The notes under the pieces were generated by a model. That model worked only from the letters and a program-made list of their open reading frames with translations, did no database searches and was not told the DNA's origin. A stretch of 64,000 nucleotides of DNA. Origin: Paenibacillus xylanexedens (GTDB taxonomy: Bacteria; Bacillota; Bacilli; Paenibacillales; Paenibacillaceae). Shown piece after piece: positions 52,574 to 61,722 of this stretch; position 1 is the first letter of the stretch, and every line of letters starts with the position of its first letter. Location of the stretch: assembly GCF_001908275.1 (NCBI RefSeq), contig NZ_CP018620.1, forward strand, positions 558,001 through 622,000, in the 5' to 3' direction. The position numbers were made by a program, and so were the translations under genes.

Positions 52574-53377
52574 CTACTTCATTTCCTCCAACATCGCCCG
52601 ATACCGCCCAATCTGCTCCGCTGTCGCCTCTTCCCGCAATGATTCCAACAATGCCATGCACCTTATAAAATACCGATCCATCCCAAGCTTATCCGCTAAC
52701 CGAATCGCCTGCAAAATGAATTCCACGGCCTCCTGTGGCCTTCCCTTCCACTGTTCGTACAAAGCCCTCTGATAACAGTAATGGTACATATCGTCGTTGT
52801 TTAAAGAATCCATTTCTATGCCATCGCCCTGTATCTGATCCTCAAACACCTGTAAAACCCGATCAATCTTCCATCTATGCCGCACTGCTGCCTCCGTAAT
52901 CACCTTCAGACCCACCAACCATTCCTCCGGATGCTCAAGCAAAAAGTTCACAAACTCCTCCAGCAGTTGCACCTGCCCGGCTTCAATCTCAAGAGCATAC
53001 CGATTCACCTGTGCCTTATGCTTGAACTCCTGCACCACCTGCATACCTACCTCATCCAGATCCTCCATCCATCCCAGATCTGCATACTGATCGATACATG
53101 CCCGCGCCTGATCTACCTGTCCCATCTTCCGGTGAGCCATACCCCGCATTAAATGACTGAACCCGTAATAGTAGACCAATGGGCGCTCGGTATGTATATA
53201 CGGAGTAGGTATCCCCTTTGACTGATACTCTTGCCGCTCTTCATGGATCGACTGCACACATAGATATAACATGTCCGCCCTCTCCATCACCTTGTTCCAA
53301 TTTTCAAAAGCCACAGCCATGTCCAACATTTCAACAATGATGTCCGGTTTGAGTGATTTTAGGATAGATTTACGCAA
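52574..53377 (-). CDS. TPR-like helical repeat protein
   Basis: A 267-aa all-helical protein with tetratricopeptide-like pairs (YYYGFSHLMRGMAHRKMGQVDQARACIDQYADL, CYQRALYEQWKGRPQEAVEFILQAIRLADKLG). It resembles the C-terminal TPR half of XRE-TPR regulators common in Paenibacillus, but lacks an HTH. It may work as a protein partner of a regulator. The TTG start at 53377 has AAAGGAGTG nine bases upstream. It is divergent from the XRE gene and upstream of the toxin gene on the same strand, with a gap of about 185 bases to it. Confidence 0.65.
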   Translation of the reverse strand: MRKSILKSLKPDIIVEMLDMAVAFENWNKVMERADMLYLCVQSIHEERQEYQSKGIPTPYIHTERPLVYYYGFSHLMRGMAHRKMGQVDQARACIDQYADLGWMEDLDEVGMQVVQEFKHKAQVNRYALEIEAGQVQLLEEFVNFLLEHPEEWLVGLKVITEAAVRHRWKIDRVLQVFEDQIQGDGIEMDSLNNDDMYHYCYQRALYEQWKGRPQEAVEFILQAIRLADKLGMDRYFIRCMALLESLREEATAEQIGRYRAMLEEMK

Positions 53378-53550
53378 AGAGAAGCACTCCTTTGATAGTA
53401 TAGGCGAACAGAATTTCTAATTACTCCTGAGAAGTAACGATATCAGTTCATTATACTACTTAAAATGCGTAAATAACACCATTATTGCTATATATTTTAA
53501 CCTGACTTTTATGACTCATCTTATCTAAGCTTATGTATGAGGTGATTTAA

Positions 53551-53889
53551 ATGTCAGAGTTACGCCAATTAATAGGTACACGAATTAGAGCAATGCGAAA
53601 TGCCAAAGGACTTACTCAACAAAAGCTGGCTGATATTGCTGGGTTAGATTATAGATATATTGGAGCATTAGAAAGAGGCGAAAGAAACTTCTCCATTGAT
53701 ACTTTGGAGAAAGTTTTAATTGCCTTAGATATAAATTTATCAGAACTAATGATTTCTAGTGATATTCAAAAAGAAGATCTACGCCAAAAATCTATTGACG
53801 AATTCATCACAATTATTAACGGACTAAAAGATCATCAAATCGAAGCAATAATAAAAATTAACCAAGAAATTTCAAAATCATTCAAATAG
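53551..53889 (+). CDS. XRE family HTH regulator
   Basis: A 112-aa protein. Residues 5-68 form a Cro/CI-type HTH (IGTRIRAMRNAKGLTQQKLADIAGLDYRYIGALERGERNFSIDTLEKVLIAL). The C-terminal 40 residues are helical. GAGGTGATTT before the ATG is a strong ribosome site. Small XRE proteins of this type control restriction, toxin or defence cassettes; here the AT-rich wHTH/ATPase/HEPN cassette is convergent, and the TPR gene is divergent. Which is the target is not clear. Confidence 0.85.
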   Translation: MSELRQLIGTRIRAMRNAKGLTQQKLADIAGLDYRYIGALERGERNFSIDTLEKVLIALDINLSELMISSDIQKEDLRQKSIDEFITIINGLKDHQIEAIIKINQEISKSFK

Positions 53890-54050
53890 TCAATTCTATT
53901 ACTTTGTCCTACTGTTTTTAATCCTTTAATGTACTTACTTTCTCGTCAATACGTGAGCTATATTCCCTCCCCCTTACTCACAGACATTTTATGTTCTGCT
54001 ATAAACAAAACAAGAATCTATATTTTAAAAAATGCTTTTATTACCATAAA

Positions 54051-54087
54051 TTTAAAAGCCTATTCCGGAATGGAACAGGCTTTTAAA
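54051..54087. terminator. Strong bidirectional terminator
   Basis: TTTAAAAGCCTATTCC (54051-54066) pairs with GGAACAGGCTTTTAAA (54072-54087) with one mismatch. It lies between the convergent XRE and HEPN genes. A T-rich run follows on both strands. Confidence 0.85.
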
Positions 54088-54162
54088 GGGTGAAATTTTT
54101 TACTTTATCAAATGCTAAATATATATGAGATTAAACATAAATTCCAGATGGGTCTTTATATC

Positions 54163-54720
54163 TTAAGAAATCTCTTTTACCAACTTAACCAGTATTATAA
54201 TACCGTGTTCAATAAAGTGTCCTGATTTTGCTTCGAGCTCTTTAAATTCATCCTCTGTGCATCCGTGGAAGGCGTTGTTCCTTGCAGATCTAATATTTTC
54301 CAGTGCATCATAATACTCTTTTTTTAAAAGTACCTTCCGAACTTTGAAAGAATTTGTATTAGCTACTACTACTTGCCCATTAAGTAATTTTAGACGCGAT
54401 TCTTGATTACTTTTGCTCCCCCAAAATTTTTTACGTATAGAGCTGATAGGTAAGTTGGCTGAATTTAAAATAAATGCCGTTTTCCTCTTAATTTTCATTT
54501 CGCAATATTCCTTAGTGCATAGCTCCAAAGCTTTTCCTAAAACACCTACTGCCGTAACAGTATAACCTATATCCAAAATATCTAAGCATTCTTTTACAGC
54601 TGGCCCATATTTTTCACCAACATAACTCTCAATGCTCTCCTCGCCCAGCATTCTTGCTACTCTGCGTCTGATAATATCTGATTCATAAATTGTTTCGTTT
54701 CTCGTTTCACTGATATCCAT
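54163..54720 (-). CDS. HEPN-domain protein, probable endoribonuclease of a defence cassette
   Basis: A 185-aa helical protein. The HEPN catalytic pattern R-x4-H is present as R147-NNAF-H152 in ENIRSARNNAFHGCTEDEF, at the expected place in the C-terminal helix, and the region ILDIGYTVTAVGVLGKALELCTKEYC is the usual N-terminal HEPN helix. HEPN proteins of this kind often cut RNA and work as effectors in defence or toxin systems. It is the third gene of a three-gene operon; its ATG is two bases after the ATPase stop, and its ribosome site (GAGGA) lies inside the ATPase gene. AT-rich codon use differs from the rest of the window. The nuclease role is inferred from the motif and context. Confidence 0.7.
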   Translation of the reverse strand: MDISETRNETIYESDIIRRRVARMLGEESIESYVGEKYGPAVKECLDILDIGYTVTAVGVLGKALELCTKEYCEMKIKRKTAFILNSANLPISSIRKKFWGSKSNQESRLKLLNGQVVVANTNSFKVRKVLLKKEYYDALENIRSARNNAFHGCTEDEFKELEAKSGHFIEHGIIILVKLVKEIS

Positions 54721-54722
54721 TT

Positions 54723-55982
54723 CTAAAATTCCTCACTTAAAGAAGAAGACTCATAAGTTTTAGGCCGGCCGGAACTAACAATCACCTTTCCTTCTTTAAC
54801 TAACTTGTTTAATACGGGAGTTGGCTGAGACTTGGGGTACATTTTCTGTAGCAATGTACTCCTTTCAAGTATTTTGGCCCACGTTAGAGGTACTATGGAA
54901 TTATCTAAAATCCCCAAAATTTCTACCGCAGGGTCTTCTGTAACTTTCATCTCTGACTTATTTTCCTGAGTTGTGCGTAATAAAGAAATCACATCAGCCC
55001 AAGTTTTCAATCGTTCTTCATTTAAATCACTAATAACATCTTTTATAACAGCTACTTCAATAGGATTAGGTGAGTAATTTATTTCTTCTAAACGATTTAT
55101 TGCAAAATCCAAACAATCTTCCTTTGTCTTTGGCACTTTAAGAAGTAACTTTCTATCTTTAAAGCGACGCTCAAAAGCAGTTTGTTTTGACAGTACATCC
55201 CATGCTTCAGGTGTCGCTCCCACACAAACTATGCCTCTTAAATTCTTGGTATTTAAATGGTCAAATAGGGCTCGATACGATGTTAGGATACGAGAACCAA
55301 CTCTTGTAAGAGTCACCGAATTTGTCTCGAAAGAATATACCTTATCAACTTCATCGAATAATAATAAAATAGGTTTCTCACTAACTAGTTGAATAAATTG
55401 CAGAGCATCCCCTGAGGCTTGTGCAAAATCAATTTCGTTAACGATAAAACTCTTTCTTGCACCAAATTTGTTTTTTAGAAACTTAAGTTGATCTGGAAAG
55501 AGGTCCAATCCTGAGAAATAATCTAATACCACCTCAGCCTCTTCCTTATTATTACACCGGAGCAAATATCTAAATATTTGATTTCCATATCCTTCAATAG
55601 TCAATTCCCCACTGGCATTCTTAAACTTTTCCCAGTCAGAGTAAAAGCTCTTTAATGAGTTATTTCCAGGTGCATAAAAAAAGGATTTGTAAAGATCATT
55701 TAAAGCATCAACTAGTGGGCCACTAATAAACATATTTGGGATATATATACCTATCATATTTTCTTTTTCATTCTTCCTGATAAACCTTAAAAAGTGTGTT
55801 TTCCCATTTCCGATCTGACCTAGAATTACAGTCCCTATAAATCCTTGTTGTCCCTCCATACAGCTCTTTACCCAACCACCGAAGGCACTTAAAGACTCTT
55901 TCTCTCCAACTATATAATCTGGATCTGATATAGGAACAGTCCTATCCAGAGATCTTTTCAATGATTCTAAGACAGTGCTCAT
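54723..55982 (-). CDS. P-loop ATPase of the AAA/STAND-like class
   Basis: A 419-aa ATPase. Walker A is GQIGNGKTH (55-63), Walker B ILLLFDEVDK with D210-E211, a sensor-like GATPEAW (255-261) and a possible arginine finger region ERRFKDR. The C-terminal about 70 residues form a winged-helix-like unit (WAKILERSTLLQKMYPKSQPTPVLNKLVKEGKVIVSS). It resembles the BrxD-like and DUF2791-type ATPases of phage-defence loci, but I cannot assign it to a named family. It is the central gene of the operon: the wHTH gene ends three bases upstream, and its AAGGGGG ribosome site is inside that gene. A role as a sensor or loader that controls the HEPN effector is inference. Confidence 0.75.
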   Translation of the reverse strand: MSTVLESLKRSLDRTVPISDPDYIVGEKESLSAFGGWVKSCMEGQQGFIGTVILGQIGNGKTHFLRFIRKNEKENMIGIYIPNMFISGPLVDALNDLYKSFFYAPGNNSLKSFYSDWEKFKNASGELTIEGYGNQIFRYLLRCNNKEEAEVVLDYFSGLDLFPDQLKFLKNKFGARKSFIVNEIDFAQASGDALQFIQLVSEKPILLLFDEVDKVYSFETNSVTLTRVGSRILTSYRALFDHLNTKNLRGIVCVGATPEAWDVLSKQTAFERRFKDRKLLLKVPKTKEDCLDFAINRLEEINYSPNPIEVAVIKDVISDLNEERLKTWADVISLLRTTQENKSEMKVTEDPAVEILGILDNSIVPLTWAKILERSTLLQKMYPKSQPTPVLNKLVKEGKVIVSSGRPKTYESSSLSEEF

Positions 55983-55984
55983 TT

Positions 55985-56782
55985 TTAAATCCCCCTTTTT
56001 ATAATTACTGTCATAATGTACTCTCCATAAAAGTTTTTTATTTCACCATTATTTTTATAAAGGCTACTTTTAGACCATATAAAATTTGAAATTTCGTATG
56101 TGGAAACACAAGACAATAATTTTTCTGTGCTATTCTTATCAAAAAAATTATATAGATAGCTTGAAATTTCATTTACATTTACTATGTCTTTTTTAAATTT
56201 ATCTTTTAATGCTGATACATCACTTGGCAAAAAATGTTCAGCTAGTAACCCATCATTGATATAAACTTCGTCACCTTTTTTAGCAATTAAATTCATGATT
56301 TTCAGAAATGACATAATAGCCCTTAAATTCCTACCAGTAGATGCTTGTGCACTTTCGTCTAATCTATCTTTTCCTATATAAGTAAATATCGAGTAAATAG
56401 ATTTCATCTTTAATGAGGGAGAAAACAGCTTTAAAAGTAATATTATTATTGTAACGACTCTAAAAATCTGATCATTCTCTTTGATAAGTTTAATAAAGTA
56501 GTTCTCTGAATTAATCTCTTTCCTCAAAAACTTCAAACTCTGCTCTGATAAGCTGTAAAGTTGATCGTGATAAGTAAGTATCCCGAATATTGCACTATGA
56601 TTAATCATTTTCCTAAAAGTTTCATTACTTAATTTAAACTCCTCTGGAAAATCTCTTTTGTATAACTCATTCATTGAATAACACTCAGAATCAAATATAC
56701 TTAGAAGTTTATATAAACGTCCCTTTGTGTTTGGAATATTTGATATATTAGGAACCCAAAAGTCTTTATGTTGATATCTCAT
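55985..56782 (-). CDS. Winged-helix-like protein of the ATPase/HEPN cassette
   Basis: A 265-aa basic, Lys/Asn/Ile-rich protein. The N-terminal 90 residues look like a winged helix (LYKLLSIFDSECYSMNELYKRDFPEEFKLSNETFRKMINHSAIFGILTYHDQLYSLSEQSLKFLRK), and the middle part again like a helix-turn-helix (GRNLRAIMSFLKIMNLIAKKGDEVYINDGLL). No named family is recognised. It is the first gene of the operon and starts after AGGAGAGGTG. The base composition is very low in G+C: the 60 bases from 56041 contain 14 G or C. It may bind DNA or recognise an invader signal; this is inference. Confidence 0.65.
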   Translation of the reverse strand: MRYQHKDFWVPNISNIPNTKGRLYKLLSIFDSECYSMNELYKRDFPEEFKLSNETFRKMINHSAIFGILTYHDQLYSLSEQSLKFLRKEINSENYFIKLIKENDQIFRVVTIIILLLKLFSPSLKMKSIYSIFTYIGKDRLDESAQASTGRNLRAIMSFLKIMNLIAKKGDEVYINDGLLAEHFLPSDVSALKDKFKKDIVNVNEISSYLYNFFDKNSTEKLLSCVSTYEISNFIWSKSSLYKNNGEIKNFYGEYIMTVIIKRGI

Positions 56783-56799
56783 ATTTCACCTCTCCTTCG

Positions 56800-56840
56800 G
56801 GATCCAAATGAAAATAAAGTTCACAACACTCCTTGGATCC
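56800..56840. promoter_or_regulatory. 8-bp inverted repeat upstream of the defence-like cassette
   Basis: GGATCCAA (56800-56807) and TTGGATCC (56833-56840) are exact inverted copies in the leader of the wHTH gene. A -10-like TATACT lies farther upstream on the minus strand. It may be an operator or a leader hairpin. Confidence 0.4.
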
Positions 56841-57071
56841 TATCATAAGTATAACATTTTTATTCCATTCTAAACATTAACACATCTAAAATTTTGAAGT
56901 AAATTAAATTCACTTTTTTTGTAACGAAATATTCTTCCTAAGTCTTTTTTAATGCATTGTCCACCATCATAAGTGGCTCCCTTGGCAGGGAGTAACCAAT
57001 CCAGAAATATACAATATAGATTATTTTTCATTATATTCTTTGCATCCATAAAACGTCATTGCTCTTATGAC

Positions 57072-58766
57072 CTATACAACTCCCCGCTCAAACGCCGCAA
57101 ACTCAATCCGATTACGCCCATTCTGCTTCGCCTGATACAAGGCCTTATCCACCGCAGCGAACAGCTGGGTCAAATACCCCTCCGGATTGTCCGGCACATG
57201 CACAACTTCAAAGTCCTCAAAGGATAGAATCCCAATACTAATCGTAATCGACACTTGCATAATCTCGTGATCCACCATAATGTGGTTGGACTCCACAGCT
57301 GTTCTCACGCGCTCTGCGATTTGGTTCGCCAAGTCATGCTCGGTATGCGGAAGGTAGATCATGAACTCTTCCCCGCCATAACGCGTCAGGATATCCGTAC
57401 TGCGAATCGATTGTTTAACGGCCTCCGCCGTGCGGACGAGCACTTCATCCCCGATGACATGTCCGTAGCGATCATTGATCGCTTTGAAGTAGTCGATATC
57501 GAGCAGCAGGAGTGAGAATGGTGTTTTGTATTGAATATTGGTAATGACCTCGTGGTTAAGATGTTGGGTCAGATATCTGCGGTTGTAACAGTTGGTTAAA
57601 CTGTCCGTCAGCGCGAGTTCCTCCAGTTTGCGATTGGCCTCGGATAACTCCTGACGGATCAGGTCTAGCGCCTGATTTCGCTCCTGTAGCGTTACGTTCT
57701 GGCGATTCATCTCTTTCACGTAGAAACGCTCCTGCGAGACATCCTGGAACGTGAGAATATGACCGATCGGCACAAGAGCCGAATCCACAATCGGAGAAGA
57801 TTGCAGGATATAGTGCCGGATATTGTTGTCCCGCTCCACGATCACTTCAATGTGAGAGAGGGTATTTTCTTTTTTCTTATAGTGATTCACGAACTCCCGG
57901 CAACTGCCCACAACATGAACAGACTCCAGAAAGGCTTCCATATCAAAAGAATCTCCCACATGCAGATCCATAAAGGATCGTGAGGCTTTGTTCGCTTCAA
58001 CAATGACTTCATTCTCATCCAGTACCAGGATGCCATATGGAATGGTATTGATTACATCCTCATGGGCGATGGAGACCAGATCGAACACATTGTATCTTTT
58101 GATCACATAGACAAAGAACAGGTCCGACAGGAAGATCCCCAGCGAAGTCATGCCAGGAATGATCGGCAACCACCGGGCTAGAACGACATTCAGAATCGCA
58201 TCAATCGCTGCAAAGACAGCCAAGACCAGGATGCCCAACAGGGTGATTCTCACCTGTTTTTTGATCATGGCAGACGTCTGCGAAGAATACACCGCCCGGA
58301 ATAGAACCACGAGAGAAGTCAAGAAATAGCTCACCAGAATAGTCATCACAACCCAGAACCAAAGGCCGTAATCCCGCTCGATGTACCCGCCCTCCAGTGG
58401 AATGACGAATTCGTTCCATGGATTTGCGACCACGCCTATAGCCCCGATCACCGCAGGGACAAATAGCAGGAACGTTCCTTTTGCACTCAACCGCTCTGAA
58501 TAACCGGTAATAAAGATCGTCAGTAGAAGCCACCCGCTCCCAAGCAAGGAGACCGCGACAAAAGATAACGTCACATAGAACAACTGCAGACCGGAATCGT
58601 CCGTGAGTGTACTCGCAAATTGGCAGAAAGGCCAGAGCATCATCAACCCGTGAAACAAAAAGTACACCTTATGTAAGTTCGTAATTCTAACCGTAGCAAA
58701 CACATATACACCTACACCGAACAATAGGACAAATAAAAAGAGATCATACCATACTAATGGGTTCAC
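57072..58766 (-). CDS. Membrane diguanylate cyclase with 7TM, PAS and GGDEF domains
   Basis: A 564-aa enzyme predicted to make cyclic di-GMP from two GTP. Residues about 1-230 form seven TM helices of the histidine-kinase N-terminal 7TM type. A PAS-like domain (about 235-350, NTIPYGILVLDENEVIVEANKA) and a short coiled coil (QNVTLQERNQALDLIRQELSEANRKLEEL) follow. The GGDEF domain covers the last 170 residues with active site GGEEF (464-468) and an RxxD inhibition site (R455-D458) five residues before it, so product feedback is expected. The GTG start has AAGGAG upstream. No EAL domain is present. Single gene. Confidence 0.93.
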   Translation of the reverse strand: MNPLVWYDLFLFVLLFGVGVYVFATVRITNLHKVYFLFHGLMMLWPFCQFASTLTDDSGLQLFYVTLSFVAVSLLGSGWLLLTIFITGYSERLSAKGTFLLFVPAVIGAIGVVANPWNEFVIPLEGGYIERDYGLWFWVVMTILVSYFLTSLVVLFRAVYSSQTSAMIKKQVRITLLGILVLAVFAAIDAILNVVLARWLPIIPGMTSLGIFLSDLFFVYVIKRYNVFDLVSIAHEDVINTIPYGILVLDENEVIVEANKASRSFMDLHVGDSFDMEAFLESVHVVGSCREFVNHYKKKENTLSHIEVIVERDNNIRHYILQSSPIVDSALVPIGHILTFQDVSQERFYVKEMNRQNVTLQERNQALDLIRQELSEANRKLEELALTDSLTNCYNRRYLTQHLNHEVITNIQYKTPFSLLLLDIDYFKAINDRYGHVIGDEVLVRTAEAVKQSIRSTDILTRYGGEEFMIYLPHTEHDLANQIAERVRTAVESNHIMVDHEIMQVSITISIGILSFEDFEVVHVPDNPEGYLTQLFAAVDKALYQAKQNGRNRIEFAAFERGVV

Positions 58767-59073
58767 GAATCTTCTCCTTCTTAGATGCTACAATGACAAC
58801 GTGGTTGTTCATGATTCTATGTGATACTTATATATAACTTCAATAAACACCTATACAATACTGCTACGCCAAACTTATTGGTTAATTTAACCATATCTTA
58901 TCACACCACCATAAGGGTGAGTAGCCCATACACTGGAAGTCCGACCAACCTCTGATCGAAATACTGATCTATTTCTGATTATTTGTGAATGCTTTTGAAG
59001 GTTTGGAGTACAAAACAGGAGAGTACATCATCTGCTCGGGAGGTATTAGACATCATCAAGTAATTCATATTGA

Positions 59074-59094
59074 GCCATCCGGCTATCGGACGGC
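59074..59094 (-). terminator. Possible terminator of the AAC(3) gene
   Basis: GCCATCCG (59074-59081) pairs with CGGACGGC (59087-59094) with one mismatch, seven bases beyond the stop codon. The minus-strand tail is only moderately T-rich. Confidence 0.45.
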
Positions 59095-59101
59095 CCTTAT
59101 A

Positions 59102-59872
59102 TCATTCGGTTACTGCATTTAGAGGGAGGTTGTCCGTGAATAGATCGGGGTTATCCTTCAGCATTTCCGTAATTACCTCTGCTGTCTTAGTCGCATCACA
59201 CACTCTAACAACCGCATCACCGAGCTTTCCTTTACGCATCGCACCTTCGCGAACCAATACCTCGTCTACTTTCCAGAAATGCTCTGACCATGGCAACCCA
59301 CAATGTCTGCGGGATGGTACTGAAATCTGACTTCCATCCGGTAAAACTGTATACAGCATCTCATGCTCGTCTGTCATTCTGCCAGGTATGTCCACCCACT
59401 CTTCGACCCCATGAATGAATGTATTCCGCTTCAAATCAACGCCTACCAGAAGAATGGTCGCCTTACGGTCAAGCAGTTTCCCCCATGCTGAACCTCTCGC
59501 ACACGGTGTATCGAAGAGATGATCGTCCTTCGTAAATGCCTCTGCGTCCCTTCCCAGTGCCGCTACCGAGTGTGTAGGGTGCCACGAACGAACCACGCCC
59601 GGACGTTTACGGAATAGTTCAGGAAGAATACCCACACAACAGGAAGAAGTTTCCACGTGGAACACTGGGTTATCCGCATTAATGGTAGACCACGTATGAG
59701 TGGGAAGCACCAACAATCCCTCTTTCATATAGTCGCTAAAGGCATTCAACACCGTGTCTGCTCCACCGTCAACCTCGCCTATACTTTTCATTGAAGAGTG
59801 AATAAGCAACGTGCCTTGCCCATCCAAACCGAGCTGCTCTAATTGCTGTATCAAGCTTTCTTTTGTATACAT
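59102..59872 (-). CDS. AAC(3) family aminoglycoside N-acetyltransferase-like protein (YokD-like)
   Basis: A 256-aa acetyl-CoA-dependent enzyme of the antibiotic N(3)-acetyltransferase fold. Motifs are LLIHSSMKSIGEVDGGADTVLNAF near the N-terminus, LLVLPTHTWS, WHPTHSVAALGRDA and GVDLKRNTFIHGVEEWVDIPGR. B. subtilis YokD has the same architecture without proven resistance activity, so aminoglycoside acetylation is possible but not shown. The ATG has GGAGG seven bases upstream. It lies between the diguanylate cyclase and araA genes, with its own promoter presumably in the gap near 59.9 kb. Confidence 0.87.
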   Translation of the reverse strand: MYTKESLIQQLEQLGLDGQGTLLIHSSMKSIGEVDGGADTVLNAFSDYMKEGLLVLPTHTWSTINADNPVFHVETSSCCVGILPELFRKRPGVVRSWHPTHSVAALGRDAEAFTKDDHLFDTPCARGSAWGKLLDRKATILLVGVDLKRNTFIHGVEEWVDIPGRMTDEHEMLYTVLPDGSQISVPSRRHCGLPWSEHFWKVDEVLVREGAMRKGKLGDAVVRVCDATKTAEVITEMLKDNPDLFTDNLPLNAVTE

Positions 59873-59960
59873 GTCCTTCCTCCTTCATTTCTTATCCTTT
59901 CGATGAAAAAGCAAATCCTTGCTCAGCTTCACATCATGCTTCTCAGCATAACAAACAAAG

Positions 59961-59982
59961 GGCCGAGGGTTAACCCCCGGCC
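59961..59982 (-). terminator. Terminator of the ara operon
   Basis: GGCCGAGGG (59961-59969) pairs with CCCCCGGCC (59974-59982) with one mismatch and a TTAA loop. On the minus strand the stem is followed by a T-rich stretch. Confidence 0.7.
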
Positions 59983-60030
59983 ACAGAGAAAGAATTTGTA
60001 TGAGTTCAGGCAGTAGCTACCAATCCACTT

Positions 60031-61449
60031 TTACTTAATAATAACGTACTCCAGATTCACCAGCTTCGCATACGTCACGATCTGATCTGTCGTCAAGTTC
60101 AAGGATACAACCGTATGGTGACCACCACCATTTTCGATCCATGCTTTTACCCCGTCCTGGAAGTTTGGCTTAACGCTCCACAGAACACGTGCTACCGGCA
60201 GGTTCGGTGCTGGAACGGTTGGCTCAAATGCGGATACTTCATTGATCAACAATTTGTAATGTGTACCGAAGTCTGCCATGGATACCACGACACCTTCGCC
60301 TGCTTTACCATCGAATACGAGACGTGCCGGATCTTCACGATCACCAATACCCAGTGGGGACACGATGATTCTCGGTTTGGTGCTGGCGAGTGTAGGATCT
60401 ACTTCAAGCATGTGAGATTGCAGGATCGCTTCCTGTCCAGCAGCCATCTCGTATGTGTAATCTTCCATGAAGCCTGTGTTCTCGTTATGAGCCATGATTT
60501 TCAGCAAGCGATCCAGCGCAGCTGTTTTCCAGTCACCCTCACCGGCAAATCCGTACCCTTGAGCCATCAGGCGTTGCACTGCCAAGCCCGGAAGTTGTTT
60601 CATGCCATGCAGATCCTCGAAGTTCGTAGTGAAGGCAGTATATCCACCTTCGTCCAGGAAACGTTTGATCGCAATCTCATAACTCGCTTGCACACGTACG
60701 CTGGCTTCCCAAGCTTCCTTGCTGTTCGTGCCATAATCGAATTCGTAGAGGTCTCCATACTGAGCAATCAAATCATCGATTTCCTGCTCTGTTACAGCGT
60801 TCACGTATTGCACGAGGTCGCCAATGCCGAAGTAATCAACCGTCCATCCGAATTGGATCTGTGCTTCTACTTTATCACCTTCGGTTACGCCCACGTTGCG
60901 CATGTTGTCACCGAAGCGCGCTACTTTGATGTTAAAGCTCTCATTATAAGCTACCGCTACGTCCATCCAGTCAGCAACCTGTTGTTGCACTTCTGGGCGC
61001 TCCCAGTAGCCAACAACGATTTTATTTTGTTTTCTCAGACGGGCATTGATGAAGCCATATTCGCGGTCACCGTGTGCCGCTTGGTTCAAGTTCATGAAGT
61101 CCATATCGATGGTTGCCCAAGGAATGCTTTCGTTGAATTGGGTTGCCAAGTGCAGCAAAGGTTTTTGCAGCAATTTCGTACCACGAATCCACATTTTCGC
61201 CGGGGAGAACGTATGCATCCACGTGATCACACCTGCTACTTCGTCGCGATAGTTGACTTCCTTCATCGTGCTCGTGATTTTATCTGCGCTTACCGCCAGA
61301 TCCTGCAATACGAGCGGGTACGGCAGTACGCCACTTGCATTAAGCGCATCCGTGATTTTCTGTGCGTTGGCTTTTACTTCACCCAGTGCTTCTTCTCCGT
61401 ACAAGTGCTGTGAACCGACGACAAACCAGAATTCTTTTGCTGCTGACAT
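60031..61449 (-). CDS. araA: L-arabinose isomerase
   Basis: A 472-aa cytoplasmic enzyme that converts L-arabinose to L-ribulose, the first step of arabinose use. The N-terminus [17 protein letters not shown] and segments [47 protein letters not shown] and the C-terminal GGGHHTVVS are characteristic; the Mn-site Glu and His residues lie in those last two. Full length for the family. GAGGATGATTAT precedes the ATG. Third gene of an araB-araD-araA unit, 273 bases after araD, so it may also have its own promoter in that gap. Confidence 0.97.
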   Translation of the reverse strand: MSAAKEFWFVVGSQHLYGEEALGEVKANAQKITDALNASGVLPYPLVLQDLAVSADKITSTMKEVNYRDEVAGVITWMHTFSPAKMWIRGTKLLQKPLLHLATQFNESIPWATIDMDFMNLNQAAHGDREYGFINARLRKQNKIVVGYWERPEVQQQVADWMDVAVAYNESFNIKVARFGDNMRNVGVTEGDKVEAQIQFGWTVDYFGIGDLVQYVNAVTEQEIDDLIAQYGDLYEFDYGTNSKEAWEASVRVQASYEIAIKRFLDEGGYTAFTTNFEDLHGMKQLPGLAVQRLMAQGYGFAGEGDWKTAALDRLLKIMAHNENTGFMEDYTYEMAAGQEAILQSHMLEVDPTLASTKPRIIVSPLGIGDREDPARLVFDGKAGEGVVVSMADFGTHYKLLINEVSAFEPTVPAPNLPVARVLWSVKPNFQDGVKAWIENGGGHHTVVSLNLTTDQIVTYAKLVNLEYVIIK

Positions 61450-61722
61450 ATAATCATCCTCATTTCATTATTTTATAGTTGAACCAATGGGTTTACACTA
61501 GCACACTGCGCAGCCAGAAAAATCTTTCGATCGCTGGTTATCCCCGGATTTTTTTGATTCCCTTTTTTTAAAGGGAAAATCCTGTGATAAAGGCGAACGC
61601 TCCGCTTCTCCAGCTTTCTTCTGTCTTCTCCGTTATCGTGTAAAAAGTATAGTTGAACAAATCATTCCCACACTAAACCACTTGGAAGCCAGAACATGCT
61701 TCCAGTCACTGTTATAACCTAA

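Noticed and set aside
54163..56782. Reading the ATPase cassette as part of a BREX or DISARM locus
   Set aside because: None of the methylase, PglZ, Lon-like or helicase genes of those systems is near, so only the ATPase fold is similar.
60115..61413. 432-codon open frame on the plus strand inside araA
   Set aside because: It lies entirely opposite araA, a well-conserved full-length gene, has no ribosome site and a composition typical of an antisense frame (rich in Cys, His, Phe).
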